From the NCBI GenBank assembly GCA_012960505.1, contig DUBC01000048.1, positions 62,001 to 126,000 of the forward strand: a stretch of 64,000 nt of DNA, written 5' to 3'. This stretch comes from Verrucomicrobiales bacterium. GTDB taxonomy: Bacteria; Verrucomicrobiota; Verrucomicrobiia; Verrucomicrobiales; DEV007. A model generated the notes under the pieces. That model did not search any database and was not told where the DNA came from. It worked only from the letters and a program-made list of their open reading frames with translations. A program made the position numbers and the translations under genes. Numbering within the stretch: the stretch's first letter is position 1; every line of letters starts with the position of its first letter. Below are positions 10,001-17,035 of the stretch, piece after piece.

Positions 10001-13000
10001 CGCCTAAACCACCCGTAACCTTGATTATTTCATCAGCAAAAGATAGTGACCTAGAATCCATCGCATAGTGAGCTCCAAGCTTAAGAAGCAGATCACGCTT
10101 TTCAGGAGTTCCAGCAGTCGCGAAAATTTCTAATCCTAATCTACGAGCAATTTGAATTGCAGCCATTCCTACTCCGCCAGTTCCAGCATGAATAAGGACA
10201 CTTTCTCCTTTTTTCATACGAGCCAATTCATTCAAGCCGTAATGCGCAGTCAAAAAGACGGTTGGCAATGTAGCCGCCTCCTCGAAAGTCATCGAACTAG
10301 CTTTCTTAAAAATCATCTTTTCACTAACTGTAACAAACGAACGAAAAGAATAAGGAGCCATACCAACAACCTCATCATCTACAGCAAAATCCTTCACCTT
10401 TGCTCCTACACTGACAACAATTCCTGAAAAATCATCGCCGAACCATCTCAGATCAATCGGGTTGCCAGGATACATACCCAACGCCTTCATAACATCTCGA
10501 AAATTAATCCCTCCGGCCTTAATTAAAACCTCAACTTGATCTGGATCAGGTGAGTACCGAATCGTCTCATTGAGAGACAAATTAGTGAGAACTCCAGGTG
10601 AGCTAACCTCTAATCTGAAAGGAATTATCGACTCGTCTGACAAAACTGCTTCAGTTAAACGGTCTGATTGGTTTTCAGCTTTAATAGAACGTAATCGATT
10701 CACATATCTAACACCATCCCTATAAGCAATTTCATTTTCTTGATCAGATAAGAGAAATTCTTCAGAAATATCATATCCTTCGAATCCGCAATTTCGTTCA
10801 TCTAAGTCAATATGTTTCCAATGGAAATCAGGATGCTCCCCTCTAGCCACACGAATGAGCCCAACCACGGAAGACATTGCGATCCCAGCAATTAGATCAC
10901 CTTCTTTAACGTGTACGGAACCGCGGGTTAAGATTAATACTTTTGGACTTAATTTAAAGTCTGTTGACGATAAGGTTTTGATCAATTTAAGCAAATGCAC
11001 AGATCCAGATCTCTGAGCATCAATTAAATCATATTCCGAAAGGTTCTCATCTAATAATCCTAACTCAGTGCCAAACGCATGAATAATTACATCCACTTGG
11101 GGCGTATTTGTAATTACTGCGCCTATGTCCTGATTAAGTGAAAGCCTAACGACTTGATCAAATTCACCATTACAACATTCGGATAACTCCTCAAAAAAAT
11201 CATCATCTTCAGAGAAAATGATTGCTGCGCTTTTCTTTTTTATATCATCAGGACCTTCCAAATTGTCATCTGCCTTGTTAGAATGAATTTCTTCAATAAA
11301 TGCTGAAGGACCTCTTCGGGTCATGAAAGCAGTCTGACCAGACTCCTCCGGATCAGGTGTATTCACAAATGACACCACGTCCTCATAACCACAACTTGAT
11401 ATCAAATCTTCCCACTCTTGGCGGTTCAGTAATGCCGAATTGGGCCTCAGATCAATATCAGTATACTGCCACCAACCCTTCAGCAATCCAAAGACAAGAT
11501 CCAATGCGCTACGAGAACGGGTTACTTCTAGAAAAATGAGCAGGCCATCATCTGCCAGACAACATTTTAGCTGTTCAAGAGTATTTCTAAGGTCAGAAGT
11601 GGCATGAATTACATTTGTTGCTAAAACTAAATCATAAGATTCAGGAACGACCCCTTGATCTGATGGAGATTTCTCTATATCAAAAATACAAAAATCAACT
11701 GACGAGTTTTTAGCAAATTCCTTCTTAGCATCAGCAATAAAAGCCTGACCAGTGTCAGAAAAGGTATAATCAATTTTATTTGGAGATAATTTTTCAAGAA
11801 CACTCCGAGTCAATGATCCTGTCCCGGCACCAACTTCAAGAATCCTGACAGCACGCTTATCCGGAACACCCTCGATAGCTTTCTGAACAGCCTCCGAAAT
11901 CATCTCGTTATTAGCGGGGAAATCAGCTCCATTAATATAAAAAGATTCAAGCACCTCAGAGGACCCTTTCGGGAAAAGAACTTCAAGAGCATCAGTTTCT
12001 CCTGAGAGCACCTCAGTGAGCCTAGGCCAAACTAGTTTATAAAGATCAAGGTCAGCTTCTCGGTTCGGATACTTAATCCTAAGATGGTCCAATTCCTGAA
12101 CCATATCGATGCCGCCGATTTCACGTATTACCTTCCATTCCCCTTGAGCCAATTCTTCTAAGGGTCCTGCAACTGATAGCGCCTTCAATTGAGCCGTAAC
12201 TAAGCGTTCATGCTCCAGAGAAATGCCTAACTTCTCGATAATCTTACTCGTTGTATAAATAGAACCAGAATCCGGATTCCACCCTAGCTGCTTTAATGAA
12301 TTTTCAAAACAGAGGCATGCCAAACTGTCAACTTCTTGAACGAAGTCCTTATAATAATTCGCAAGATCATATCTTTCATACCTCTCGTCCTTCCCCGCAT
12401 TAACCTCCTCAATAATCTGATCAAAATTTGTAAATGCTATTTTACCTCCAACCCGACTGCCTTTTAATCGCTTTGGCTCCCAATGAAATTCATAAAAAGA
12501 ATTATTAATAGCTTCTATTTCCTCATCTTTTTGGTCAATTCTTTCCACGCAAAAACCCAAAATATCGGCAACCCTTTTCCCATCCCCACTCATAACAATA
12601 ATATCAGCTATTACACTTTCACCATTATCAAATGTTACCACTGCATGTGCCCACAACTTATTTGGAAGAGCATCTCTATACAAGTGCACCCTACGAATAG
12701 AGGAAGGCAGGTAAAAGTTTTGGCTCGTTCTCGACCCTTCCGGGATAACTTGTGCCCCTTTTAATGCATGAAAACAAGCATCGAGAACAGCAGGATGAAA
12801 ATGATAATTTGCAAGTGTATTGACTATTGATTGAGGAACTTGAATCTCCGCTACGGATTCATTTGGCTTACTCCAAACATTAAGGAGTTGGCGAAATCTA
12901 GGACCGAACTGATAACCAGCCTTATCATATTCTTTATAATAATCCTCATGCGTTGAATGTTTTTCCATACGGGATTGGATACAATCAATAGATTCATTAA

Positions 13001-16000
13001 TAGGATCTGGTTCTGAATTTGCCCGTTGAATCAATCCCTGTGCATTAAGCTCCCAAGTCTTACTCTCATCAGTGGAGGAATATACAGAAAACGACTTTTG
13101 CGATTCATTATATACTACACGAATTGTGGGAACATTCTTATCTGAAATAAAGAGTGCCTTCTCTGTTTTAATTGCTTCAACCGCATAGGGCTCATCAGGG
13201 AATAAATTCCTAGCAACTGCGAGACCCACCTCTGCATAACCTGCTGCTGGAAAAATAATACTGTCCCAAAAACAATGATCCTGGAGATAATCGTGCTCTC
13301 TTGGGTCAAGGCGAAACTCCCAACAAGGCTCAGGAAACCTCTGCCTCAAACCAAGTAAAGGGTGGTCGATAGCCTGCAACCGATGCCGGAAAGATTGGTC
13401 GCATTCAATCCAAAATCTTTCATGGTTCCATGCATGCTTTGGAACACTCACTACTTTACCCCCGCTCTGATTAATTGAAACCCAATCCACTTGCACGCCC
13501 TCAATATGAAGCCTTGCTAAATTTCCAAGAATAGTTTGTATTTCGCTTTCTTTGCGGTTAAGCGAACAAAGTACCGAGCAATCTCTTTCAAGGACTCCAA
13601 CGGAGTCAGCGATCGGACCAGCAAGCGCAGGATGAGGACCTAATTCAAGGAACAACTCAGAACCATCATTAGATAATGACTGAATGGCAGAGGAAAAAAG
13701 AACAGGCTCCCTTACATTTCGCCACCAATAATAATGATTCAAATCGTCACTTTCAAGAAGTTCGCCAGTAACAGTTGAGTAAAATGGAATCTTGGAATTC
13801 TTTGCAGAAATTGGCTCCAACGCATCGAGTAGATCATTCTTAATAGGATCCATTTGATGAGTATGGAAAGCATAATCAATACGAAGCCATCGCACAAAGA
13901 TCCCTTCTTTTTCAATTTTTTGAATGGTCCCTTCCAATGCCTGAGTATCTCCTGCAAGAGTGACCATTGCTGGCCCATTTACAACAGCTACCTGAACCTT
14001 ATCTTCTTGGCCTTTAATTATCTGTTCTGCCTCAAATTTGGACAATCCAACAACAGCCATCCTACCCTTCCCGTCGGTCTTGTTTTGCAAATAACTTCGG
14101 TGATAAATAATTTTAATCGCATCTTCAAGACTATACATCCCTGCCACGTATGCTGCAGCAACCTCACCAACGCTATGTCCAACAACTTTCTTAGGCAAGA
14201 CTCCCCATGTTTTCCACAATTCAGCGAGAGCGACCTGCAAAGCAAAAATAGCAGGCTGCGCAATATCTGTCCGATCGATTCTAGATGTTTCCTCATTAGA
14301 ATTCATTTCTTCTACCAAGGACCACCCAGTCAACGGCTCTAAGATGGAATCAATTTTTTCTATCGTTGCTCGAAAGATAGGCTCATTTTGAAACAGTTCT
14401 TGGCCCATGCCCCACCACTGTGAACCCTGTCCAGTGAATACAAACACTGGATCACTATTGGTAACGGAACGTTTCCCAATAATACATTCTGAAGACTCTA
14501 TATGATTAAATATCCATGATTTTAAAGTCGATCGCATTGCTTTATAATCATCACCAATGACAACCATTCTCTCATCAAGATTCTGACGATTTAAACCTAC
14601 CGAAGAGCAAATTTCACTAATGTGCTGAGTGTCCTGTTTGAGAAATTCGCAATACGATTTAGCTACACACTCAAGACCTGATTCACTATTTCCACTGATC
14701 GGCAATAAAAATGGACGGTTAAGCAAATTCTCGTAAGATTCGTCACTCCTTAAGCGATCTTCATTTTTTACTGCCTCAAGAACTACATGGGCATTGGTTC
14801 CGCCAAACCCAAAAGAATTCACAGCGCTCACAGGAGGAAAATCGCCCTTAGATGGTATGGACATATTTTCTCGAGGCACCTCCAGTTTTAACTCTTTGAA
14901 AGGAATGTTAGGGTTTGGCGTTTCATAATTAAGGTTTTTAGGAATTTGCCGATTATGCAAAACTAATGCGGCCTTAATGAGGCCAGCAATCCCAGATCCA
15001 GATTCCAAATGGCCTATATTGGATTTCACAGATCCTATGATACACTGTTCAGATTCTGATCTCCCCTCACAGAGAACTTCTCCAAGAGCTCGGGTCTCAA
15101 TTGGGTCACCAACAGGTGTGCCCGTGCCATGAGCTTCCATGTAACCAACTCTGCTAGGATCAATACCGGCTTGTTGGTAAGCCTGACGCAACATAGCAGC
15201 TTGTGATTCCTTACCTGGGACAGTCATCGAAGATGTATTACCGTCCTGATTTACTACAGTGGCCCTGATCGTAGCATATATACGATCACCGTCCCGATGA
15301 GCGCGAGCAAGAGGTTTAATGAGAATCATGCCCGCACCTTCTCCTCTCACATATCCGTTAGCACGGGCATCAAAAGCAAAACATTGACCGGTAGGTGAGA
15401 GCATCGACGCTTTGGAAAAACCAATTGAACTATCAGGCATTAACAATGCATTAACTCCACCAGCGAATGCAGCATCACATTCCCCACTCCAAATGCTCTT
15501 ACAAGCAAGATTCACCGCTACAAGAGCAGAAGAGCATGCCGTATCAACAGAGATGGAAGGCCCTTTTAAATCATAAAGATAACTAATACGATTCGAAGCG
15601 ATTGATAATGTGCTGCCAGAATTTGTATGAACATCAATATCTGACTCCCCCATCATTTGGATCGAACCATACTCATTTGATGATATGCCTACATAGACAC
15701 CGGTGGCTGAGCCTCGCCAATTGATAGGCTTCTCCCCGGCATCTTCAAATGCTTCCCAAGTTAGCTCAAGTAACCAGCGCTGTTGCGGATCCATACGCTG
15801 GGCCTCTCTAGGGGAAATGCCGAAAAAAGATGCATCAAATTTGTCCACGTCTTCAACGAAACCTCCCCACTTGGTTATCATCTTGATAGGAATTGAACTG
15901 TCAGGATGATAGTACCGGTCTACATTCCATCGATCATCGGGAACTTCTCGAATTCCCGATTTTCCTTCTATTAGAAGATCCCAGAACGAATCCGGGCTAT

Positions 16001-16067
16001 TGGCCCTCCCCGGGAACCGGCATCCTATTCCAACTATCGCGAGAGGCTCTTGCTTTGATTCTGGCAT
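4044..16067 (-). CDS. Hybrid PKS-NRPS megasynthase with C-terminal acyl-ACP-reductase-like domain
   Basis: This is a single 4007-residue protein. Domains in order: KS (about 6-430; Cys178, His313, His353), AT (540-830; GHSVGE with Ser632), DH (900-1180; His931, Asp1096), C-methyltransferase (1370-1580; LEVGAGTG at 1410), structural KR half (1600-1800), ER (1820-2140; HAGTGGVG at 1960), KR (2158-2345; GGMSGFG at 2165, Tyr2307), ACP (2435-2505; Ser2467), C (2538-2985; HHIISDAW with His2670 and Asp2674), A (3010-3500), T (3513-3585; Ser3547), and an AAR-like reductase (3605-3990; Cys3937). There is no loading domain, thioesterase or epimerase. With one PKS module it probably works iteratively, making a saturated, methyl-branched acyl chain that is amidated with an amino acid and released reductively. 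No phosphopantetheinyl transferase lies in the window. No Shine-Dalgarno sequence is obvious before the ATG. Confidence 0.95.
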   Translation of the reverse strand: MPESKQEPLAIVGIGCRFPGRANSPDSFWDLLIEGKSGIREVPDDRWNVDRYYHPDSSIPIKMITKWGGFVEDVDKFDASFFGISPREAQRMDPQQRWLLELTWEAFEDAGEKPINWRGSATGVYVGISSNEYGSIQMMGESDIDVHTNSGSTLSIASNRISYLYDLKGPSISVDTACSSALVAVNLACKSIWSGECDAAFAGGVNALLMPDSSIGFSKASMLSPTGQCFAFDARANGYVRGEGAGMILIKPLARAHRDGDRIYATIRATVVNQDGNTSSMTVPGKESQAAMLRQAYQQAGIDPSRVGYMEAHGTGTPVGDPIETRALGEVLCEGRSESEQCIIGSVKSNIGHLESGSGIAGLIKAALVLHNRQIPKNLNYETPNPNIPFKELKLEVPRENMSIPSKGDFPPVSAVNSFGFGGTNAHVVLEAVKNEDRLRSDESYENLLNRPFLLPISGNSESGLECVAKSYCEFLKQDTQHISEICSSVGLNRQNLDERMVVIGDDYKAMRSTLKSWIFNHIESSECIIGKRSVTNSDPVFVFTGQGSQWWGMGQELFQNEPIFRATIEKIDSILEPLTGWSLVEEMNSNEETSRIDRTDIAQPAIFALQVALAELWKTWGVLPKKVVGHSVGEVAAAYVAGMYSLEDAIKIIYHRSYLQNKTDGKGRMAVVGLSKFEAEQIIKGQEDKVQVAVVNGPAMVTLAGDTQALEGTIQKIEKEGIFVRWLRIDYAFHTHQMDPIKNDLLDALEPISAKNSKIPFYSTVTGELLESDDLNHYYWWRNVREPVLFSSAIQSLSNDGSELFLELGPHPALAGPIADSVGVLERDCSVLCSLNRKESEIQTILGNLARLHIEGVQVDWVSINQSGGKVVSVPKHAWNHERFWIECDQSFRHRLQAIDHPLLGLRQRFPEPCWEFRLDPREHDYLQDHCFWDSIIFPAAGYAEVGLAVARNLFPDEPYAVEAIKTEKALFISDKNVPTIRVVYNESQKSFSVYSSTDESKTWELNAQGLIQRANSEPDPINESIDCIQSRMEKHSTHEDYYKEYDKAGYQFGPRFRQLLNVWSKPNESVAEIQVPQSIVNTLANYHFHPAVLDACFHALKGAQVIPEGSRTSQNFYLPSSIRRVHLYRDALPNKLWAHAVVTFDNGESVIADIIVMSGDGKRVADILGFCVERIDQKDEEIEAINNSFYEFHWEPKRLKGSRVGGKIAFTNFDQIIEEVNAGKDERYERYDLANYYKDFVQEVDSLACLCFENSLKQLGWNPDSGSIYTTSKIIEKLGISLEHERLVTAQLKALSVAGPLEELAQGEWKVIREIGGIDMVQELDHLRIKYPNREADLDLYKLVWPRLTEVLSGETDALEVLFPKGSSEVLESFYINGADFPANNEMISEAVQKAIEGVPDKRAVRILEVGAGTGSLTRSVLEKLSPNKIDYTFSDTGQAFIADAKKEFAKNSSVDFCIFDIEKSPSDQGVVPESYDLVLATNVIHATSDLRNTLEQLKCCLADDGLLIFLEVTRSRSALDLVFGLLKGWWQYTDIDLRPNSALLNRQEWEDLISSCGYEDVVSFVNTPDPEESGQTAFMTRRGPSAFIEEIHSNKADDNLEGPDDIKKKSAAIIFSEDDDFFEELSECCNGEFDQVVRLSLNQDIGAVITNTPQVDVIIHAFGTELGLLDENLSEYDLIDAQRSGSVHLLKLIKTLSSTDFKLSPKVLILTRGSVHVKEGDLIAGIAMSSVVGLIRVARGEHPDFHWKHIDLDERNCGFEGYDISEEFLLSDQENEIAYRDGVRYVNRLRSIKAENQSDRLTEAVLSDESIIPFRLEVSSPGVLTNLSLNETIRYSPDPDQVEVLIKAGGINFRDVMKALGMYPGNPIDLRWFGDDFSGIVVSVGAKVKDFAVDDEVVGMAPYSFRSFVTVSEKMIFKKASSMTFEEAATLPTVFLTAHYGLNELARMKKGESVLIHAGTGGVGMAAIQIARRLGLEIFATAGTPEKRDLLLKLGAHYAMDSRSLSFADEIIKVTGGLGVDCVLNSLAGDFIPKSFSVLKPFGRFIEIGKVDVYNDSKIGLQQLRNNISYFVVDLAQHLQDKPDYVAEMFTSLAKSFDSGEYSPLEHTVFPITEAAQAFRYMAQGKHIGKNVLSFDCDSIPISPCTQEGHLFKSDVTYLITGGMSGFGFELAKWMTQNGASHLVLVSRSGARDESILEDIEYLRLKGKEIVDLRADVTSLQDVERIMVQIDSDLPPLKGIIHGAMVIDDQFISDMDEESFNKVLYPKMLGAWNLHQATQNINLDHFIKFSSFSTVIGAVKQANYNAGNAFLDALSHYRQARGLPSLTINWGALIEAGFVERNQKTAAYLNKLGMKPYKMLDAQYVMSLFLPKANAQVAASVVDWAQLVKLSPALSTAPLYSKVVHKFLERGSGGSVRPQVIAAQGNERLQILEDFIADQVASVFGTNVAKIDRDTALTNIGLDSLMAIELMNRMESELGINLPMGTVLNGPNIKELAASILEQILAGEENLSEKSSTGNLSSSDIAVFERTGEELVEFPLSEGQKSLWFLYQLSPESAAYNLVFSSKLTPLVDIGSMEAAFRTLFERHPMLSATFHQVNGEPIQRMEHGKTIDFREHDASRMNEEQIKELIGRHAELPFDLEKGPVIRLELFRNNQGSHIVLLAMHHIISDAWSVSLLMNDLIESYFSIKSGKVPDLDPIEYSYQDYVKWQQHNLSGPYKKRASEYWLSFLEGASGSLDLPIDHPRPAVQTFNGGRLSFILDDNLASRVLELAQSQSVTIYTTMLSAYNALFHRYCDQDDIVVGSPVAGRNQKELGDMLGYFVNMVPLRSRTHDDPSFIEFLDRTSGSVNGAIEHQDYPFSHIINDLKMSRDPARSPLFQISFAMERVPGIDEQGIAVFLIGKGGHQFSVGDMTVETIDLNLRQAQFEITLVVEESGGQIFGCWQYNRDLFDSETIQKLSKTFSLVLENVTRNPDIKISEIELLSEDESELIISSWNSTEADYPKDKGIHHLVEEQASKTPDAVAVRFGEQKITYEELERSANNVAETLIAQGIGPGDSVALMVERNALMIVTMLGVLKSGAHYLPIDPDYPSHRIQQMLKDSGSQLLFVSEDTHHLSPPDFASVLRVEECPEIIELPDLPLFNADNLAYVIYTSGSTGEPKGVEISHSAAVNFLTSMRQTPGITRLDRLLALTTLSFDISILEIFLPLITGAQVVIATKEDARDGRRISRLLNEHSVTIMQATPTTWRILMESGWEGRNGLKILCGGEAMPRDLADFLVNSADEVWNLYGPTETTVWSTCTKILSGEEKLSIGKPISNTKIYILDDKNNIQPISFVGEICIGGAGLARGYRRKEELTNERFIEVDISDQGPQRLYRTGDLGRWRPDGTLECLGRIDFQTKLRGFRIELGEIEFTIMKHEAVSSAVVIKRDDLPGGEALVAYFVIESELSDELLASIKEHLRDRLPNVMVPAYFVNLKALPLTPNQKIDRKALPAPESGIIGLDHKYIPPKTITETKLAEIFSDAFENPMISIKDNFFDMGGDSLMAVKIVSRVSNVLEKDISLDAFFRFPSIEKFAHFVDSSASMENVSESLSSGEEVDAEYLSFQFIDHDKLESLPNIDAVAISYIPESFSEVTGLSKAELINNWFGNKARLTNSYRTQWGTIGLIMLPVFEIDLYNDSNPISSIIMDGLRLSAKLGARKASLTGVLPLVTKDGLDVINWMRENDEEVNLPIITTGNATRCATIIKSIEGILARSGRDISELRVSFIGLGSIGKGTLDLMLDVLPHPRGIIMSDIYRQKGRLEELQDRLLASGFVGEIDIFSSRGELPDEIYESELIIAASNVPNIIDIGKVRSGTMIVDYSFPGSFSLIDAARRTEQKGDLIFTSGGQLRLGQEIEEIIYLPRAAEEMLEIINPEKMQSIIMRDSREMTGCILASIFTEMDSGVGVTLGEFTGTEALSHYAFINNLGLGSARLQMQSYFITDEAIQRFRGQSSSESTNIKG
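4098..5255 (-). other. Acyl-ACP reductase (AAR)-like terminal release domain (residues 3605-3990)
   Basis: The last roughly 390 residues are not a thioesterase, a condensation-like domain or the usual NRPS reductase (no GATGFLG-type loop). They follow the layout of cyanobacterial long-chain acyl-ACP reductase in order: a TTGNATRCATI segment (3739-3749) against TTGNTHTAYVI in AAR; a Rossmann loop FIGLGSIGKG (3771-3780) against GATGDIGSA; a RLEELQDRL helix; AASNVPN (3844-3850) against VASMPQG; a SGGQLRLG turn (3891-3898) against NGGVVEH; and REMTGCILASIF (3932-3943) against RQMFACFAEAML. Cys3937 aligns with the AAR cysteine known to form the acyl-enzyme thioester. Predicted role: NAD(P)H reduction of the T-domain thioester to an aldehyde. 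Similarity is judged by eye from remembered AAR sequence. Confidence 0.75.
5310..8456 (-). other. NRPS module C-A-T, predicted glycine-specific (residues 2538-3586)
   Basis: The condensation domain has the intact HHxxxDxW motif at 2669-2676. The adenylation domain carries A3 (YTSGSTGEPKG), A4/A5 (FDISILEIF, NLYGPTETTVW), A7 (YRTGDLGRW), A8 (GRIDFQTKLRGFRIELGEIE) and A10 (NQKIDRKALP). Aligning by eye to the GrsA pocket positions gives D-I-L-Q-L-G-L-V-W-K for 235, 236, 239, 278, 299, 301, 322, 330, 331 and 517. From memory this is within one residue of, or equal to, the published glycine code. The thiolation domain has MGGDSLMAVKI with Ser3547. The module should amidate the polyketide acyl chain with glycine. 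Substrate identity is an inference; the domain calls are secure. Confidence 0.85.
8553..16052 (-). other. PKS module KS-AT-DH-cMT-ER-KR-ACP (residues 6-2505)
   Basis: The order KS-AT-DH-cMT-ER-KR-ACP matches fungal highly reducing PKSs and some bacterial iterative ones. KS motifs are VDTACSSALVAV (catalytic Cys178), EAHGTGTPVGDPIE and NIGHLESGSGIAG. The AT has GHSVGE and a YAFH motif at 732-735; its AFH part favours malonyl-CoA, so methyl branches probably come from the cMT with S-adenosylmethionine. DH has the paired DxxxH motif (LDACFH, 1095-1100), but the first motif reads HxxxDxxxxP instead of HxxxGxxxxP. The cMT shows LEVGAGTG and LVLATNVIHAT. ER and KR nucleotide loops are intact. KR has an IDD motif (2250-2252) resembling the LDD of B-type ketoreductases. 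ACP has GLDSLMAIEL. All reductive steps are predicted to work, giving saturated units. Confidence 0.9.
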
Positions 16068-16178
16068 TCAGTTTGCAAAAATTAATTATCTTATGCACTA
16101 TTAATTTAAACGAATCCATCATAAAGGAATCGATCAAAAAATAAAGCAATCCCACTAGTTTGTTAATACCTAGAATGG

Positions 16179-16199
16179 ATTTTATATTTTATATTTTAT
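16179..16199. repeat. Three tandem ATTTTAT heptamers upstream of the megasynthase
   Basis: Three exact head-to-tail copies of ATTTTAT (ATAAAAT on the coding strand) lie 112 nt before the megasynthase start, in the 170-nt gap after the SDR gene. The spacing and A/T content would suit a -10 region or a curved UP-like element for a megasynthase promoter separate from the upstream genes. No matching -35 box could be fixed with confidence. The rest of the gap shows no gene or strong hairpin. Confidence 0.4.
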
Positions 16200-16237
16200 A
16201 GAGAAGCACAAATAATTTACATCCAGCCCCCAAAACA

Positions 16238-17005
16238 TTAAAATCCAATCGAAGCTCCACCGTCAACCGTTAGAAGAGAACCTGTTACAAAGCTCGCTGC
16301 TGGCGAACAAAGAAAAACCGCCGCATGACCAACCTCGTCAGGTTGACCCATTCTACCCATCGGCGTTCTACCAAGAACTTTCTGCCGCCTAGGCTCATCC
16401 CCTTTAAATGAATTTAATGCCATCGCGGATTCAATCCAACCAGGCAAAATCGCATTCACTCTGACTCCATTCGGAGCAAATTCAGCTGATAAATTATATA
16501 CTGCTCCATGCATAGCGGACTTCGCCATTGAATATGAAGTGACCAGTGGCAAACCTATCACAGTTGCCATAGAGGAAATCCACAAAATCGAACCAGATTG
16601 ATTGTCGAGCATTGCAGGAACAAATTCTTTCGTAATGGCAAGGGCCCCTCGTATATGGACATCAAAAACCTCCATAAATTCTGAATCCTCTAAGTCAACG
16701 AATGGCTTCTTGCAGTTAATCCCAGCATTATGCACCAGGCAAGTCGGCTTCCCATGATCAGAAAGGACCTTTTGAGCAAAGTCTGGAATCTCATCAACTC
16801 GAGCGATATCTTGAGAAAGATAACTGACCCGTTCACCAAGTTCCGCGACAGCTTCGGCCAGCACAGTTTCACGCCTTCCAACAAGAATCACTTTTTCAGC
16901 CCCTGCAGCAAGCATGCATCTTCCAATACCTAGACCAATGCCTGTTCCTCCACCTGTTATCAAAATTGTTTCTCCGGACATGCTGTAAGGATTTTCCATA
17001 CTCAT
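16238..17005 (-). CDS. Short-chain dehydrogenase/reductase
   Basis: This is a classical SDR of 255 residues. The NAD(P) loop is GGGTGIG (18-24), with NAG at 93-95, active-site ISSM (Ser144/145), and YSMAK (Tyr158, Lys162). The C-terminal ending FVTGSLLTVDGGASIGF is typical. The length and full SYK triad indicate a functional oxidoreductase. Close families include gluconate/ketogluconate reductases and FabG-like enzymes; the substrate is not readable. It follows the enolase-superfamily gene by 30 nt and precedes the megasynthase by 170 nt on the same strand. It could act in sugar-acid catabolism with the enolase. Alternatively, it could reduce the aldehyde released by the megasynthase. Context gives slightly more support to the first, because enolase-SDR pairs are common in sugar-acid pathways. 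Confidence 0.9.
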   Translation of the reverse strand: MSMENPYSMSGETILITGGGTGIGLGIGRCMLAAGAEKVILVGRRETVLAEAVAELGERVSYLSQDIARVDEIPDFAQKVLSDHGKPTCLVHNAGINCKKPFVDLEDSEFMEVFDVHIRGALAITKEFVPAMLDNQSGSILWISSMATVIGLPLVTSYSMAKSAMHGAVYNLSAEFAPNGVRVNAILPGWIESAMALNSFKGDEPRRQKVLGRTPMGRMGQPDEVGHAAVFLCSPAASFVTGSLLTVDGGASIGF

Positions 17006-17035
17006 AAGTTATTATATTTATATAATATTAGATAT

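Noticed and set aside
13854-14342. 162-residue plus-strand reading frame
   Set aside because: It lies antisense to the AT domain of the megasynthase, which is fully supported by motifs.
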